Below are positions 18,878 to 27,836 of a stretch of DNA of 37,394 bases, piece after piece (position 1 is the stretch's first letter; each line of letters opens with the position of its first letter). Under the pieces are notes generated by a model. The model made no database searches. It was given only the letters and a program-made list of their open reading frames with translations, and had not been told where the DNA came from. The translations under genes and the position numbers were made by a program. Source of the stretch: Candidatus Finniella inopinata (GTDB taxonomy: Bacteria; Pseudomonadota; Alphaproteobacteria; Paracaedibacterales; CAITNM01); NCBI GenBank assembly GCA_945860985.1, contig CAMASM010000005.1:1-37394 (forward strand), read 5' to 3'.

Positions 18878-19600
18878 ATAAGAACCCTAAAAGCTCAAAA
18901 GCTAACCAAAACATTTCATAAACGCATGGTATTGAAAGGCGTCGACCTTACAATTAGCACAGGCGAAGCGGTTGGTTTACTAGGCCCCAATGGTGCCGGT
19001 AAAACCACTTGTTTTTCCATTATTACAGGGTTAATTCTTTCAGATTCTGGCAAAATTTTTGTTGATGATTTAGACATAACAGATGCTCCAATGTATAAAC
19101 GTGCACGAATGGGTATTAGCTATCTACCCCAAGATTCTTCAATTTTTCGCGGCCTGAACGTAGAAGAAAATATCCTGGCAGCACTTGAACGTGTAGAATC
19201 TGACCCAGACCGACAACAAGAACGTTTGGAGCAGTTACTTGACGAATTTGGCATTACTCACCTTAGAGAAGCTCCATCAGTTACCCTTTCTGGTGGTGAA
19301 AGACGCCGCGTTGAAATTGCCAGATCACTCGCAATTAACCCAGATTTTTTATTTCTAGATGAACCTCTAGCTGGCATTGACCCAATCGCCGTACAGGACG
19401 TTAAAGACATTATCAAACGCCTTAAAAACCGTAACATTGGCATTTTGATTACCGACCACAATGTAAGAGAAACTCTTGATGTTGTAGACAGAGCCTATAT
19501 TATTGCTGAAGGCAAAGTACTTACTGAAGGAGACTCTGAACACATTATTAATCATCCAGATGTAAGGCGTGTTTATTTAGGCGAAAGATTTTCTTTGTAA
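18878..19600 (+). CDS. lptB: LPS export ABC transporter ATP-binding protein LptB, probable ATA start (first ATG 18926)
   Basis: GLLGPNGAGKTTCFSIITGL, LSGGERRRVEIARSLA, FLDEPLAGIDPIAV; conserved N-terminus IRTLKAQKLTKTFHKRMVLKGVDL extends upstream of the first ATG to an ATA behind AGAGAAGG. Confidence 0.9.
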   Translation: MRTLKAQKLTKTFHKRMVLKGVDLTISTGEAVGLLGPNGAGKTTCFSIITGLILSDSGKIFVDDLDITDAPMYKRARMGISYLPQDSSIFRGLNVEENILAALERVESDPDRQQERLEQLLDEFGITHLREAPSVTLSGGERRRVEIARSLAINPDFLFLDEPLAGIDPIAVQDVKDIIKRLKNRNIGILITDHNVRETLDVVDRAYIIAEGKVLTEGDSEHIINHPDVRRVYLGERFSL

Positions 19601-19607
19601 ACGAAGA

Positions 19608-21095
19608 CTATTGTGATGAAACTTGTAACCCCAAATGTGTAACACCCCACTGGTGAGTTTGTTTATCAAAAAGGAATTCTTCGGCACAACCATCTTGTTC
19701 AAAAATTGTAATTTCTTCAAGCAATCGACCTTGGTTAAAAATTATCTTCTCGTCATAACCAATTTTGATACCATAGTTACGAAAGGCAATGGTGAAATGT
19801 CCGGTTTTTATCAATTCTGGAATAGCTTGCGCCACGTCATCAAGGGTAAAGATATCGTAGTTACCCAGTTTTTCAACACAAACAAGCGCATGATTTGACC
19901 CAGGGAACATCGGCAACTTTTCAATAAATCCACTACCTAATCTTGCGTTTGTAATCAACACCCGGTGCTTCCCACCTAATCCAGACCTTCTAATCATTAC
20001 GTCGTCAGCTTCAAAAAAAGTAGCCCCTCCAAACACAATCATGCGCTTTACTTGGCGATCATTCATGTTATAAAGGGAAATTTCTAACTTTAGCTCTTTA
20101 CCGTACCTAATTACCTTAAGTTCTACCTTCTTATTTTCAAGGCCTAACTCATTAATAATTTTGTCAAACTTATATAAATCAGGACCTAGTTCTTGGCCAT
20201 TAATCTCAAGCACACAATCACCAACTTCAAGTACTCCTTCAGCTGGGGAATCTGGAAGAATAGTAATAACTTTTAAAGCACGGTGAAAGGACTGAGGATA
20301 TTTTTTTACATAATCCCTTGCGGCATCTTCTGAAAATCCATAGTACTTAACTAAATCATCAATTGAGCAGTACCCAAGAATCGCCCCTGTTGCAAAACGC
20401 TTTGGCTCTATCCCCTTCTTAAGTGCATCTAAAATATCTAAACCATAAGCAATCGGAATTGCAAAAGCACTTGTAGCCATATTAGAAGCAAAAATAATAC
20501 CAATGACTTTGCCCATGGTAATATCATAAACCATGGAACCACTGCCACCACCTTGCATATTAAGGCTAATACGCATGGCGTGCTGAGGCATAGCCCCCTC
20601 AATTTCATTTGGATTAGCTACAACCCCTGTTTGAGTTGAGAAATGTCTATTTTCATTTTTACCAATGATCAAGACATTTGTGCCTACTTTCACTGGCGCA
20701 CGACTAAATTTCAGATCATGTTTTACATCAACAACAGCCTTTAAGTCTCCTTGAAAAATAGCAATATCGGCGGCAGGGTCACTATAAATAAGTTTTAAAG
20801 AAATTTCTTTACCAGTTGATAAAGTAGCAAAATACTGAGCAATCACCTTATGGGATGCAGCAACATGTGCATTAGAAAAAATGTAACCATTTTCTAAGTC
20901 TACAATAAAGCCAGTTCCAGCAGAGGGCGAGACATCTCCATAAGCTGCCACAATGCTGCGAGACTTAATGCTAACCACATATGGCTGCAACTTGGCCAAC
21001 AACTTAGGATCAGAGTTGGAATAAATATTTCCAAAAAAAATAAGGCTGGCAAAAACAAATTTTACCAGCCCAAGCCTACAAAAAAAAATCTGCAT
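19608..21095 (-). CDS. Secreted trypsin-like serine protease with PDZ domain (HtrA/Deg-like)
   Basis: TGFIVDLENGYIFSNAHVAA; DPAADIAIF; MQGGGSGSMVYD; PDZ-like PDSPAEGVLEVGDCVLEINGQ. Confidence 0.85.
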   Translation of the reverse strand: MQIFFCRLGLVKFVFASLIFFGNIYSNSDPKLLAKLQPYVVSIKSRSIVAAYGDVSPSAGTGFIVDLENGYIFSNAHVAASHKVIAQYFATLSTGKEISLKLIYSDPAADIAIFQGDLKAVVDVKHDLKFSRAPVKVGTNVLIIGKNENRHFSTQTGVVANPNEIEGAMPQHAMRISLNMQGGGSGSMVYDITMGKVIGIIFASNMATSAFAIPIAYGLDILDALKKGIEPKRFATGAILGYCSIDDLVKYYGFSEDAARDYVKKYPQSFHRALKVITILPDSPAEGVLEVGDCVLEINGQELGPDLYKFDKIINELGLENKKVELKVIRYGKELKLEISLYNMNDRQVKRMIVFGGATFFEADDVMIRRSGLGGKHRVLITNARLGSGFIEKLPMFPGSNHALVCVEKLGNYDIFTLDDVAQAIPELIKTGHFTIAFRNYGIKIGYDEKIIFNQGRLLEEITIFEQDGCAEEFLFDKQTHQWGVTHLGLQVSSQ

Positions 21096-21103
21096 AAAAA
21101 TGC

Positions 21104-21274
21104 TTATTTAATTTTTGCTTCTTTAAAAACCACGTGTTTACGGACTACCGGATCATACTTACGAAGCTCAAGCTTTTCAGGTTTTTTGCGAGGATTTTTC
21201 TTTGTTACATAAAAAAACCCAGTATCTGCGGTACTTAAAAGCTTAATATTTAAAGTTGATGTTTTCTTTGCCAT
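21104..21274 (-). CDS. rpmG: 50S ribosomal protein L33
   Basis: [56 protein letters not shown]. Confidence 0.95.
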   Translation of the reverse strand: MAKKTSTLNIKLLSTADTGFFYVTKKNPRKKPEKLELRKYDPVVRKHVVFKEAKIK

Positions 21275-21378
21275 AATGATTTTGCTTAATAACAATTTTG
21301 TAAAAGGTAGCAAAAAGTTCAAGCAAATGCAAACGCTAATTCATTCAGAGCCACAAATTGGCAGTATAAATTTAAGGA

Positions 21379-21903
21379 TTGACCATGGATAAATCAGAAC
21401 TGCGTAGCATGATGCAAAATCGTGTAATTGACCAAAAGCAGTTTATTGAACAACAAAATTATCTATTAAAAGAACTTAACAAAGAGCTACTACACAGAAA
21501 ACCCCATTGCGTAGGACTGTTTTCACCGTTACCAAACGAAATAAATCTAAATAGTATTTTCCCCATTCAAAATGCCACTGCAGCCTACCCAAGAGTTAAT
21601 GGCAGCACTCTGACGTTTCATAAGGTAACAAACTTAAACGAATTGATTCCTTCCCCACCCTATGGCATATGCGAACCCAGTCACAAAGCAGAAATAGTGA
21701 ATCCTGATCTAATAATTGTTCCAGGTCTAGCCTTTACTAAGGAAGGAGTAAGACTTGGACGCGGCAAAGGTTACTATGATAGGTATTTAAACGCCAATCC
21801 CTGCTTTACAATTAGCTTGGCATTTAGTTGGCAGTTGTTGCAACAAATCTCTAAAGTTCGCCATGATGTATTAGTTGATCTAGTGTTATTTTATGATAAT
21901 TAG
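21379..21903 (+). CDS. 5-formyltetrahydrofolate cyclo-ligase
   Basis: LIIVPGLAFTKEGVRLGRGKGYYDRYL. Confidence 0.9.
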   Translation: MTMDKSELRSMMQNRVIDQKQFIEQQNYLLKELNKELLHRKPHCVGLFSPLPNEINLNSIFPIQNATAAYPRVNGSTLTFHKVTNLNELIPSPPYGICEPSHKAEIVNPDLIIVPGLAFTKEGVRLGRGKGYYDRYLNANPCFTISLAFSWQLLQQISKVRHDVLVDLVLFYDN

Positions 21904-21931
21904 CGACCGGCAAAAAACCGATCGCTTTCTT
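21902..21931. terminator. Terminator hairpin between convergent genes
   Basis: agcgaccgg-caaaaaa-ccgatcgct followed by T-rich stretch. Confidence 0.55.
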
Positions 21932-21956
21932 TATTGAAATAGAAAGAGCTAAAAAT

Positions 21957-23495
21957 CTATTTAAAGTAAACTGCATAGGCAGAAACTGTGTTTGTTGATG
22001 TTGAAGTTGTCCCTGTAATAGCCGTAGCCGTAACAGTTCCATCACTATTGTTTACGATAGTTTGTCCAGTAATATATTCTTCTGGAAAATAACAAAAACC
22101 ACGATCCGACCACTTTGGTCCCCATGAATTTAGAACTTTAAAGTAATTTTTGCCAGACACAGCAGGATTATAATTACCCCACCCTACAATTACCATAGCG
22201 TGGCCCCCTTCAGATGTTTGACTCCCATTAAATGGCTCAGTTGGCATTGGCACAAAAAGAGGCTTTGGCTTTTCTTTAGACGGGTCATAATAATATGCAT
22301 CATTCATAAAAGCTGAATAAACTTTAGCCCCCCAAAAAATAGGATAACCACTCTCTAACGCAGTTTTAAATTTAGCAACATCATTCCCCAGATAATCGTA
22401 TCTAATTTTTTGCGAAACAAAAGCATAAGGATTTGGAACTCCACTGCTTAAACCACTACAATTTGCGTCAAAAGCTAAACGATAGGTTTCCAATGTCGGT
22501 TTAACAGCTACAACCTGATCTAGAGTAAGATTAGTTTTTACCACCGCTTCGGGCTCAGTAGGATCAGATAGTGTAAGAGAGCAATCATCTTCAGCCGATG
22601 GATTTGTCTTTACAGGATATCCAAGACCCACTTTAACTGACTGAGTTACTGCTTTAATTAAAGTTTTTATAGTAGTTTCTATTGTCATTACATTTTCAGG
22701 GCATGTACCATACTTATCAATGGATAATATAGCATGTTCAGCACTTACACCTTGATTTGTACCTATTTTACCAACAATCATCCTAGAATTACAGTAGTGA
22801 TAAAGTCGCGAAGGATTTAGAAGGTCAGGATTTGAAGCAGTAAAATTGGTTCTATTGGCTAAACCATTGGCTGTATTAGCTAGACTAGGGCTATTAAGCA
22901 CTGACCAGTATCTAATAATAAATCCCATGGCATTAGCTGTACATGAGTTAATATCGCCTTGGTCATAAACCATACTAGAATCAAATGTCATTTTTGCTAA
23001 GATATCGATTTTTGAAGTGCCAAGGGAACTACTAACTTTTGTTGAACCCCTGCGGATAGGTGATGCAGCAGAAAGCTCATCATCTTCAGTATTGATTACT
23101 ACAGCTTGATTATTAGCAGGCGAATTTTCTCTATTATCAAAAAAATAAAAATACCCCCTTTTAAAAATGCGAAAGAAATAACGTGCCCATGAAATATTCC
23201 TATGCTCAATTTCATAATCACGACGGTATCTTTCTCCAATTAATTTTTTCATGTGCTCAACAATGTCAGGATCTGACTCATCAAGACCTAATCCCTTATG
23301 GCAGCAATCCTCCCTGCATCTCTTTGGTAGCCCTAGAGTTTTAATCTGCTGTTCAGAACCTTCTACAATTACAGCAGTAGGTCTTTCTGGCTTAAGAACA
23401 CCTAACATTTCATCTGCTAACGCATCAGGATTCGAAGCATAATTTAATTGCAAGGTTGTTACTAATAACAACATAATTAATAATTTTTTAGACAT
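21957..23495 (-). CDS. Secreted papain-like (C1) cysteine protease, copy A
   Basis: MSKKLLIMLLLVTTLQLNYAS signal; YDQGDINSCTANAMGF (Cys), GGHAMVIVGWGNY (His), NSWGPKW (Asn). Confidence 0.85.
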   Translation of the reverse strand: MSKKLLIMLLLVTTLQLNYASNPDALADEMLGVLKPERPTAVIVEGSEQQIKTLGLPKRCREDCCHKGLGLDESDPDIVEHMKKLIGERYRRDYEIEHRNISWARYFFRIFKRGYFYFFDNRENSPANNQAVVINTEDDELSAASPIRRGSTKVSSSLGTSKIDILAKMTFDSSMVYDQGDINSCTANAMGFIIRYWSVLNSPSLANTANGLANRTNFTASNPDLLNPSRLYHYCNSRMIVGKIGTNQGVSAEHAILSIDKYGTCPENVMTIETTIKTLIKAVTQSVKVGLGYPVKTNPSAEDDCSLTLSDPTEPEAVVKTNLTLDQVVAVKPTLETYRLAFDANCSGLSSGVPNPYAFVSQKIRYDYLGNDVAKFKTALESGYPIFWGAKVYSAFMNDAYYYDPSKEKPKPLFVPMPTEPFNGSQTSEGGHAMVIVGWGNYNPAVSGKNYFKVLNSWGPKWSDRGFCYFPEEYITGQTIVNNSDGTVTATAITGTTSTSTNTVSAYAVYFK

Positions 23496-23549
23496 AATAC
23501 ATTCATCCCAAAAATAAAGTTTGATAATTGAAGAATGAATAATACTTGT

Positions 23550-23567
23550 TAATATATTATTAATTTG
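23550..23567 (-). promoter_or_regulatory. Candidate shared dyad motif site (minus strand AAATTAATAATATATTAA)
   Basis: About 55 bp upstream of start 23495; identical 18-mer at 25139-25156 at the same distance from its gene. Confidence 0.45.
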
Positions 23568-23610
23568 ACAAAAATTAATAAATTTAGCGTGTCCATTCAC
23601 ATTAAATTTA

Positions 23611-23640
23611 AAAACGACTAGCTTATCGCCAGCCGCTTTT
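23611..23640 (-). terminator. Terminator hairpin after papain-like copy B
   Basis: gcggctggc-gataa-gctagtcgt (GU pairs) followed by TTTTT on minus strand. Confidence 0.55.
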
Positions 23641-23659
23641 TTTAAATGATTAAGAAAAA

Positions 23660-25084
23660 CTATTTCACAAAATAAATGGAATATGCAGCAACTGTATTTT
23701 CTAATGTTGATGTTGATGTTCCTATAATAGCAGTAGTTGTAACAGTTCTATTGCTATTATTTACAATAGTTTTTCCTACAATGTATTCTTCTGGAAAATA
23801 ACAAAAACCACCATCTGCCCAATTTGGCCCCCAAGAATTAAGAACCCTAAAGTAATTTTTACTAGGCAAAGCAGGGTTATAATTACCATAACCTACAATC
23901 GTCATAGCATGACCACCTATGTATGTTTGACTAGCTCCACTAATTTTCTCAGTTGGCATGGGTACAAAAAATGGTTTTGGAGATTCACCTGTATTATAAA
24001 AATAAGCATTATTCATAAAAGCTGAATAAAGCCTTGCGCCAAAAAAGATAGGGTAACCACTTGATAAAGCCGCCCCATATCTCAGAACATCAGTTTTTCC
24101 GAGCCAATTATATCTAATTTTTTGCGCAATCAAAGCATATGGATTTACAGCACCAGTGCTTAAACCTGTACTACTTGTATCAAGAGCAAAGCGATAATCC
24201 TCTAATTGAGGCTGAGTTAGAGTAATTGAGCTAAAATCTGCATCTTCAGGGTAAATCATCCCCACCTTAACCTGTTGCTTTACATTAGAAACATTGGCAT
24301 CTATTGTAGTAATTTTTTCAGGGCATGTTCCATACTTATCAAGTGCGAATATTGCTTGTTCTGCTGTTACAGCATCTTTTCCGTCTATACCTAGTTTCAA
24401 AGCTATTAACTTAACAGAATTAATATAGTGGTATATTCTGGAAGGGTTTAACAACGCAAGATTTGAATCAGTAAAATTAGTTCTCTCAGCTAAAGAGCTA
24501 TTGCGCAATGACCAAAGCCTCACGATAAATGCCATGACATGTGCTGTACATGCATTAATGTCCTTTTGATCGTAAACCATTTCAGGGCCAAACGTTATTC
24601 CATTTAAAATATCATTAGTCACAAGCGATACGGAACTTGATGTAGGGCTTGTACCAGTTAACCCACTACCCACACCAAGCTCGTCACTTTGTACTTCAAC
24701 TCTTATTACACGCCTGAAGGGAGATTCTTCATTTTTACCAAAACAAGAACTATATGCTTTTTTGATAAACCCAAATAAATAGCGTGACCATGAAAGACTT
24801 CTATACTCACCCTCACTATCTCTACGACACCTTTCATCAATTAATTTTTGCATATGCTCAACAATTTCAGGATCTGAATCTTCAAGACCCAACCCCCTTC
24901 TGTGCTGCCACCTTGATGCAGATAAATCTGAGTCTCCAGCAGTACCTTCTAGCACTGAACCTATAGTCCTTCCTGGCTTAGGAACCCCCAGTAATTCATC
25001 CGTAAGACCTTCAGAAGTAGGTGAAGCACATTTCAACTGCAAAGATATCGCTAATGACAGTACGATTAGTAATTTTTTTGACAT
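23660..25084 (-). CDS. Secreted papain-like (C1) cysteine protease, copy B
   Basis: MSKKLLIVLSLAISLQLKCAS signal; YDQKDINACTAHVMAF, GGHAMTIVGYGNY, NSWGPNW. Confidence 0.85.
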   Translation of the reverse strand: MSKKLLIVLSLAISLQLKCASPTSEGLTDELLGVPKPGRTIGSVLEGTAGDSDLSASRWQHRRGLGLEDSDPEIVEHMQKLIDERCRRDSEGEYRSLSWSRYLFGFIKKAYSSCFGKNEESPFRRVIRVEVQSDELGVGSGLTGTSPTSSSVSLVTNDILNGITFGPEMVYDQKDINACTAHVMAFIVRLWSLRNSSLAERTNFTDSNLALLNPSRIYHYINSVKLIALKLGIDGKDAVTAEQAIFALDKYGTCPEKITTIDANVSNVKQQVKVGMIYPEDADFSSITLTQPQLEDYRFALDTSSTGLSTGAVNPYALIAQKIRYNWLGKTDVLRYGAALSSGYPIFFGARLYSAFMNNAYFYNTGESPKPFFVPMPTEKISGASQTYIGGHAMTIVGYGNYNPALPSKNYFRVLNSWGPNWADGGFCYFPEEYIVGKTIVNNSNRTVTTTAIIGTSTSTLENTVAAYSIYFVK

Positions 25085-25138
25085 TATATATTCCTATAAA
25101 AAAAACAAAGTTAACAATTAAATTATATGTGATTAACA

Positions 25139-25156
25139 TTAATATATTATTAATTT
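25139..25156 (-). promoter_or_regulatory. Candidate shared dyad motif site (minus strand AAATTAATAATATATTAA)
   Basis: About 55 bp upstream of start 25084; followed 11 nt later by TATAAT on the minus strand. Confidence 0.45.
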
Positions 25157-25276
25157 AAGTAATTTTAATTAATACAATGGTGTATATTTTACAATTATGC
25201 ATCTTTAGAATGAGTCACTTATTTCAGAAAGTCTTGCTAAAACAAAGCTGTATTGAGATGTATGAAATCATGTATA

Positions 25277-25313
25277 CTGTACAAAATGATATTTATATTA
25301 TCAAATTGTACAG
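25277..25313. promoter_or_regulatory. Long imperfect palindrome abutting the start codon of the DUF4143 ATPase gene
   Basis: ctgtacaaAAtgata-tttatat-tatcaAAttgtacag; 13 of 15 arm positions match; overlaps -10-like TATACT. Confidence 0.6.
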
Positions 25314-26471
25314 GTGAATATGATGTTTAATCGCCTATTAAAAGAACGCCTTGCTTATGCGGCAAAAAAATTTCCAGTCGTTACCCTTACGGGCCCTAGA
25401 CAATCTGGAAAGACAACATTAGTAAAATTACTTTTCCCCGACAAACCTTATGTTAACCTAGAGGATGTAGACCATCGTTTTTTTGCTAAAGACGACCCAA
25501 GATCATTTTTAAAAAATTTTCCATATGGTGCAATTATTGATGAAGCGCAACATGTGCCAGATCTTTTTTCTTATATTCAAACAAGAGTGGACCAAAATCA
25601 GGTAATGGGAGAATTTATTTTAACTGGATCACAAAATATTTTATTATCAGAAAAAATTTCCCAAACATTGGCAGGGCGCACTGCTGTCCTACAGTTGCTT
25701 CCTTGCACAACTAATGAACTTAATTGGAACGAAGAAGATCCGTATCATTTATTTTTTAAAGGCTTTTATCCAGCAGTGCATGATCGTGATATAGATCCGG
25801 CTATATATTACAGATCCTATGTTAATACTTATGTAGAAAAAGATGTAAGAAGTATCATTAACGTAAAAGACTTGTCAAAGTTTCATTTATTTTTGCAACT
25901 TTGCGCTGGCAGAATAGGACAACTTTTTAATGCTTCAGCAATTGGTTCAGAATGTGGCATTAATCATGTCACCGTTAAATCTTGGGTTTCCATTTTGGAA
26001 GCAAGCTATGTACTTTTTTTACTTAGGCCACACCATCAAAATTTTAATAAACGTCTAACAAAACAACCAAAACTATATTTTTACGACACTGGATTAGCTG
26101 CTTATTTATTAGGTATAGAATCATCGGAAATTTTAAGCAGGCATTTCGTTAGGGGTCCAATTTTTGAAAATTACGTAGCCTCCGAACTGATTAAGCACCG
26201 CTTTAATCAAGGAATGGAATCTAATATTTATTTCTGGAGAGATCATCATGGCAGGGAAATTGACTTCATTATTGATAAAGGATCGCGCCTTGATGCGATC
26301 GAAGTTAAATCATCAGCAACCTTAACAAAATCATTTTTTGAAGGGCTTAATTATTGGAATAGTCTTTCTCCAGATAGTAATAAATATCTGATTTATGGTG
26401 GCGAAATGCAGCAAGATCGTTCGCAAGCTAAAGTATTGCCGTGGAAAACAGTCCATCAGGTGTTTGATTAA
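25314..26471 (+). CDS. AAA ATPase with DUF4143 domain
   Basis: VTLTGPRQSGKTTLVKLLFP (Walker A), YGAIIDEAQHVPDLFSYIQ, GEFILTGSQNILL, C-terminal nuclease-like FWRDHHGREIDFII...IEVKSS. Confidence 0.85.
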   Translation: MNMMFNRLLKERLAYAAKKFPVVTLTGPRQSGKTTLVKLLFPDKPYVNLEDVDHRFFAKDDPRSFLKNFPYGAIIDEAQHVPDLFSYIQTRVDQNQVMGEFILTGSQNILLSEKISQTLAGRTAVLQLLPCTTNELNWNEEDPYHLFFKGFYPAVHDRDIDPAIYYRSYVNTYVEKDVRSIINVKDLSKFHLFLQLCAGRIGQLFNASAIGSECGINHVTVKSWVSILEASYVLFLLRPHHQNFNKRLTKQPKLYFYDTGLAAYLLGIESSEILSRHFVRGPIFENYVASELIKHRFNQGMESNIYFWRDHHGREIDFIIDKGSRLDAIEVKSSATLTKSFFEGLNYWNSLSPDSNKYLIYGGEMQQDRSQAKVLPWKTVHQVFD

Positions 26472-26555
26472 GAGTTGTTGAGTAGCCCCAAGTCAGATTA
26501 TCGCGCAGAGGTGGTACCAAACTAACGTTGGCAAGCTCAGGAGGCCCTGCTACAA

Positions 26556-27824
26556 TTGTGCAAACATAAAAAATCCACTAGACGTATGAAAAGCTCATTT
26601 TTGCAAGACCTACAGAACAAAGGTTTACTATTTCAAGCAACAGACCTTGAAGCATTAGATGAGCTATTTCAAAAAAAGGAACCCATAGCTGCATACATTG
26701 GTTTTGACCCAACCGCAGATAGCTTACACGTTGGTAACCTTAGTCAAATTATGATTTTGCGCTTATTACAACAACATGGACACAAACCAATTGTCCTGAT
26801 AGGTGGTGCCACCGCTCAAGTAGGTGACCCATCTGGCAAAGATGAAATGAGACAATTCAATGATACAGAAACAATTAATAAAAATATTGCTGGTATCAAA
26901 AATAGCTTTGCAAAGTTCTTAAAATTTGGTGATGACCCAACAGATGCAATTTTAGTAAATAACGCAGATTGGCTACTCAATATTAATTACATAAATTTTT
27001 TAAGGGATTTTGGCAGGCATTTTTCAATAAATCGCATGCTAAGTTTTGAAAGCGTAAAATCTCGCCTTGACCGCGAACAGAACTTATCATTTTTAGAATT
27101 CAACTACATGCTACTGCAAGCATACGATTTTATGGAATTATTTAAAAAGCACAACTGCATACTGCAATTAGGCGGGTCTGATCAATGGGGAAATATTGTT
27201 AACGGAGTTGAATTAACCCGCAAAGTTCTTAACAAATCTGTATTTGGTCTTACTGGCCCATTAATTACCACCTCTAGTGGCGCAAAAATGGGTAAGAGCG
27301 CAAAAGGCGCTATATGGCTAAACGCTGATAAACTGAACCATTTTGAATACTGGCAGTTCTGGAGGAATACAGATGATGCAGGCGTAATTCGTTATATGAA
27401 AATCTTTACCGATTTTAATGATGAAGAAATCAGCAAGTTTTCCAAGATGCAAAGCTCAGAAATCAACCAAGCAAAAATTGCCCTGGCTGATGCTGCTACT
27501 GCTATGTGTCGAGGAAAAGAAGTTCTGAAAGAGATCCACCAACAAATAGAAGCTGCTTTTGGTAAGGGGAATGATGAAGATTTGCCAACCAAATTTGTGG
27601 AAAGGAATCTTATTGATATGCCAAACCTCGAAACACTACTGGTAGCAGCCAAATTATGTGCCAGCAAAGGTGAAGCAAAACGTCTTGCTAGCGGTGGTGG
27701 ATTAAAGGTTAGTGATGTCCAGGTAACTGACACGCGCCAAGAAATTGATTTAGAAGAATTGCAACTAAAAGGTTTAAAGATTTCTTTAGGTAAAAAGCAA
27801 CACTGTATGGTGAAAATAAAGTAG
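26556..27824 (+). CDS. tyrS: Tyrosyl-tRNA synthetase (start TTG 26556 or ATG 26586)
   Basis: AYIGFDPTADSLHVGNL, GGATAQVGDPSGK, QLGGSDQWGNI, KMGKS, S4-like C-terminus. Confidence 0.96.
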   Translation: MCKHKKSTRRMKSSFLQDLQNKGLLFQATDLEALDELFQKKEPIAAYIGFDPTADSLHVGNLSQIMILRLLQQHGHKPIVLIGGATAQVGDPSGKDEMRQFNDTETINKNIAGIKNSFAKFLKFGDDPTDAILVNNADWLLNINYINFLRDFGRHFSINRMLSFESVKSRLDREQNLSFLEFNYMLLQAYDFMELFKKHNCILQLGGSDQWGNIVNGVELTRKVLNKSVFGLTGPLITTSSGAKMGKSAKGAIWLNADKLNHFEYWQFWRNTDDAGVIRYMKIFTDFNDEEISKFSKMQSSEINQAKIALADAATAMCRGKEVLKEIHQQIEAAFGKGNDEDLPTKFVERNLIDMPNLETLLVAAKLCASKGEAKRLASGGGLKVSDVQVTDTRQEIDLEELQLKGLKISLGKKQHCMVKIK

Positions 27825-27836
27825 TGCTAAAGGCGA

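Noticed and set aside
26500-26555. T-box-like AGGTGGTACC upstream of tyrS
   Set aside because: Only ~110 bp separate the ATPase stop from tyrS; no Stem I, specifier loop or terminator identified, and the core lacks the full AGGGTGGNACCGCG; T-boxes are unexpected in alphaproteobacteria
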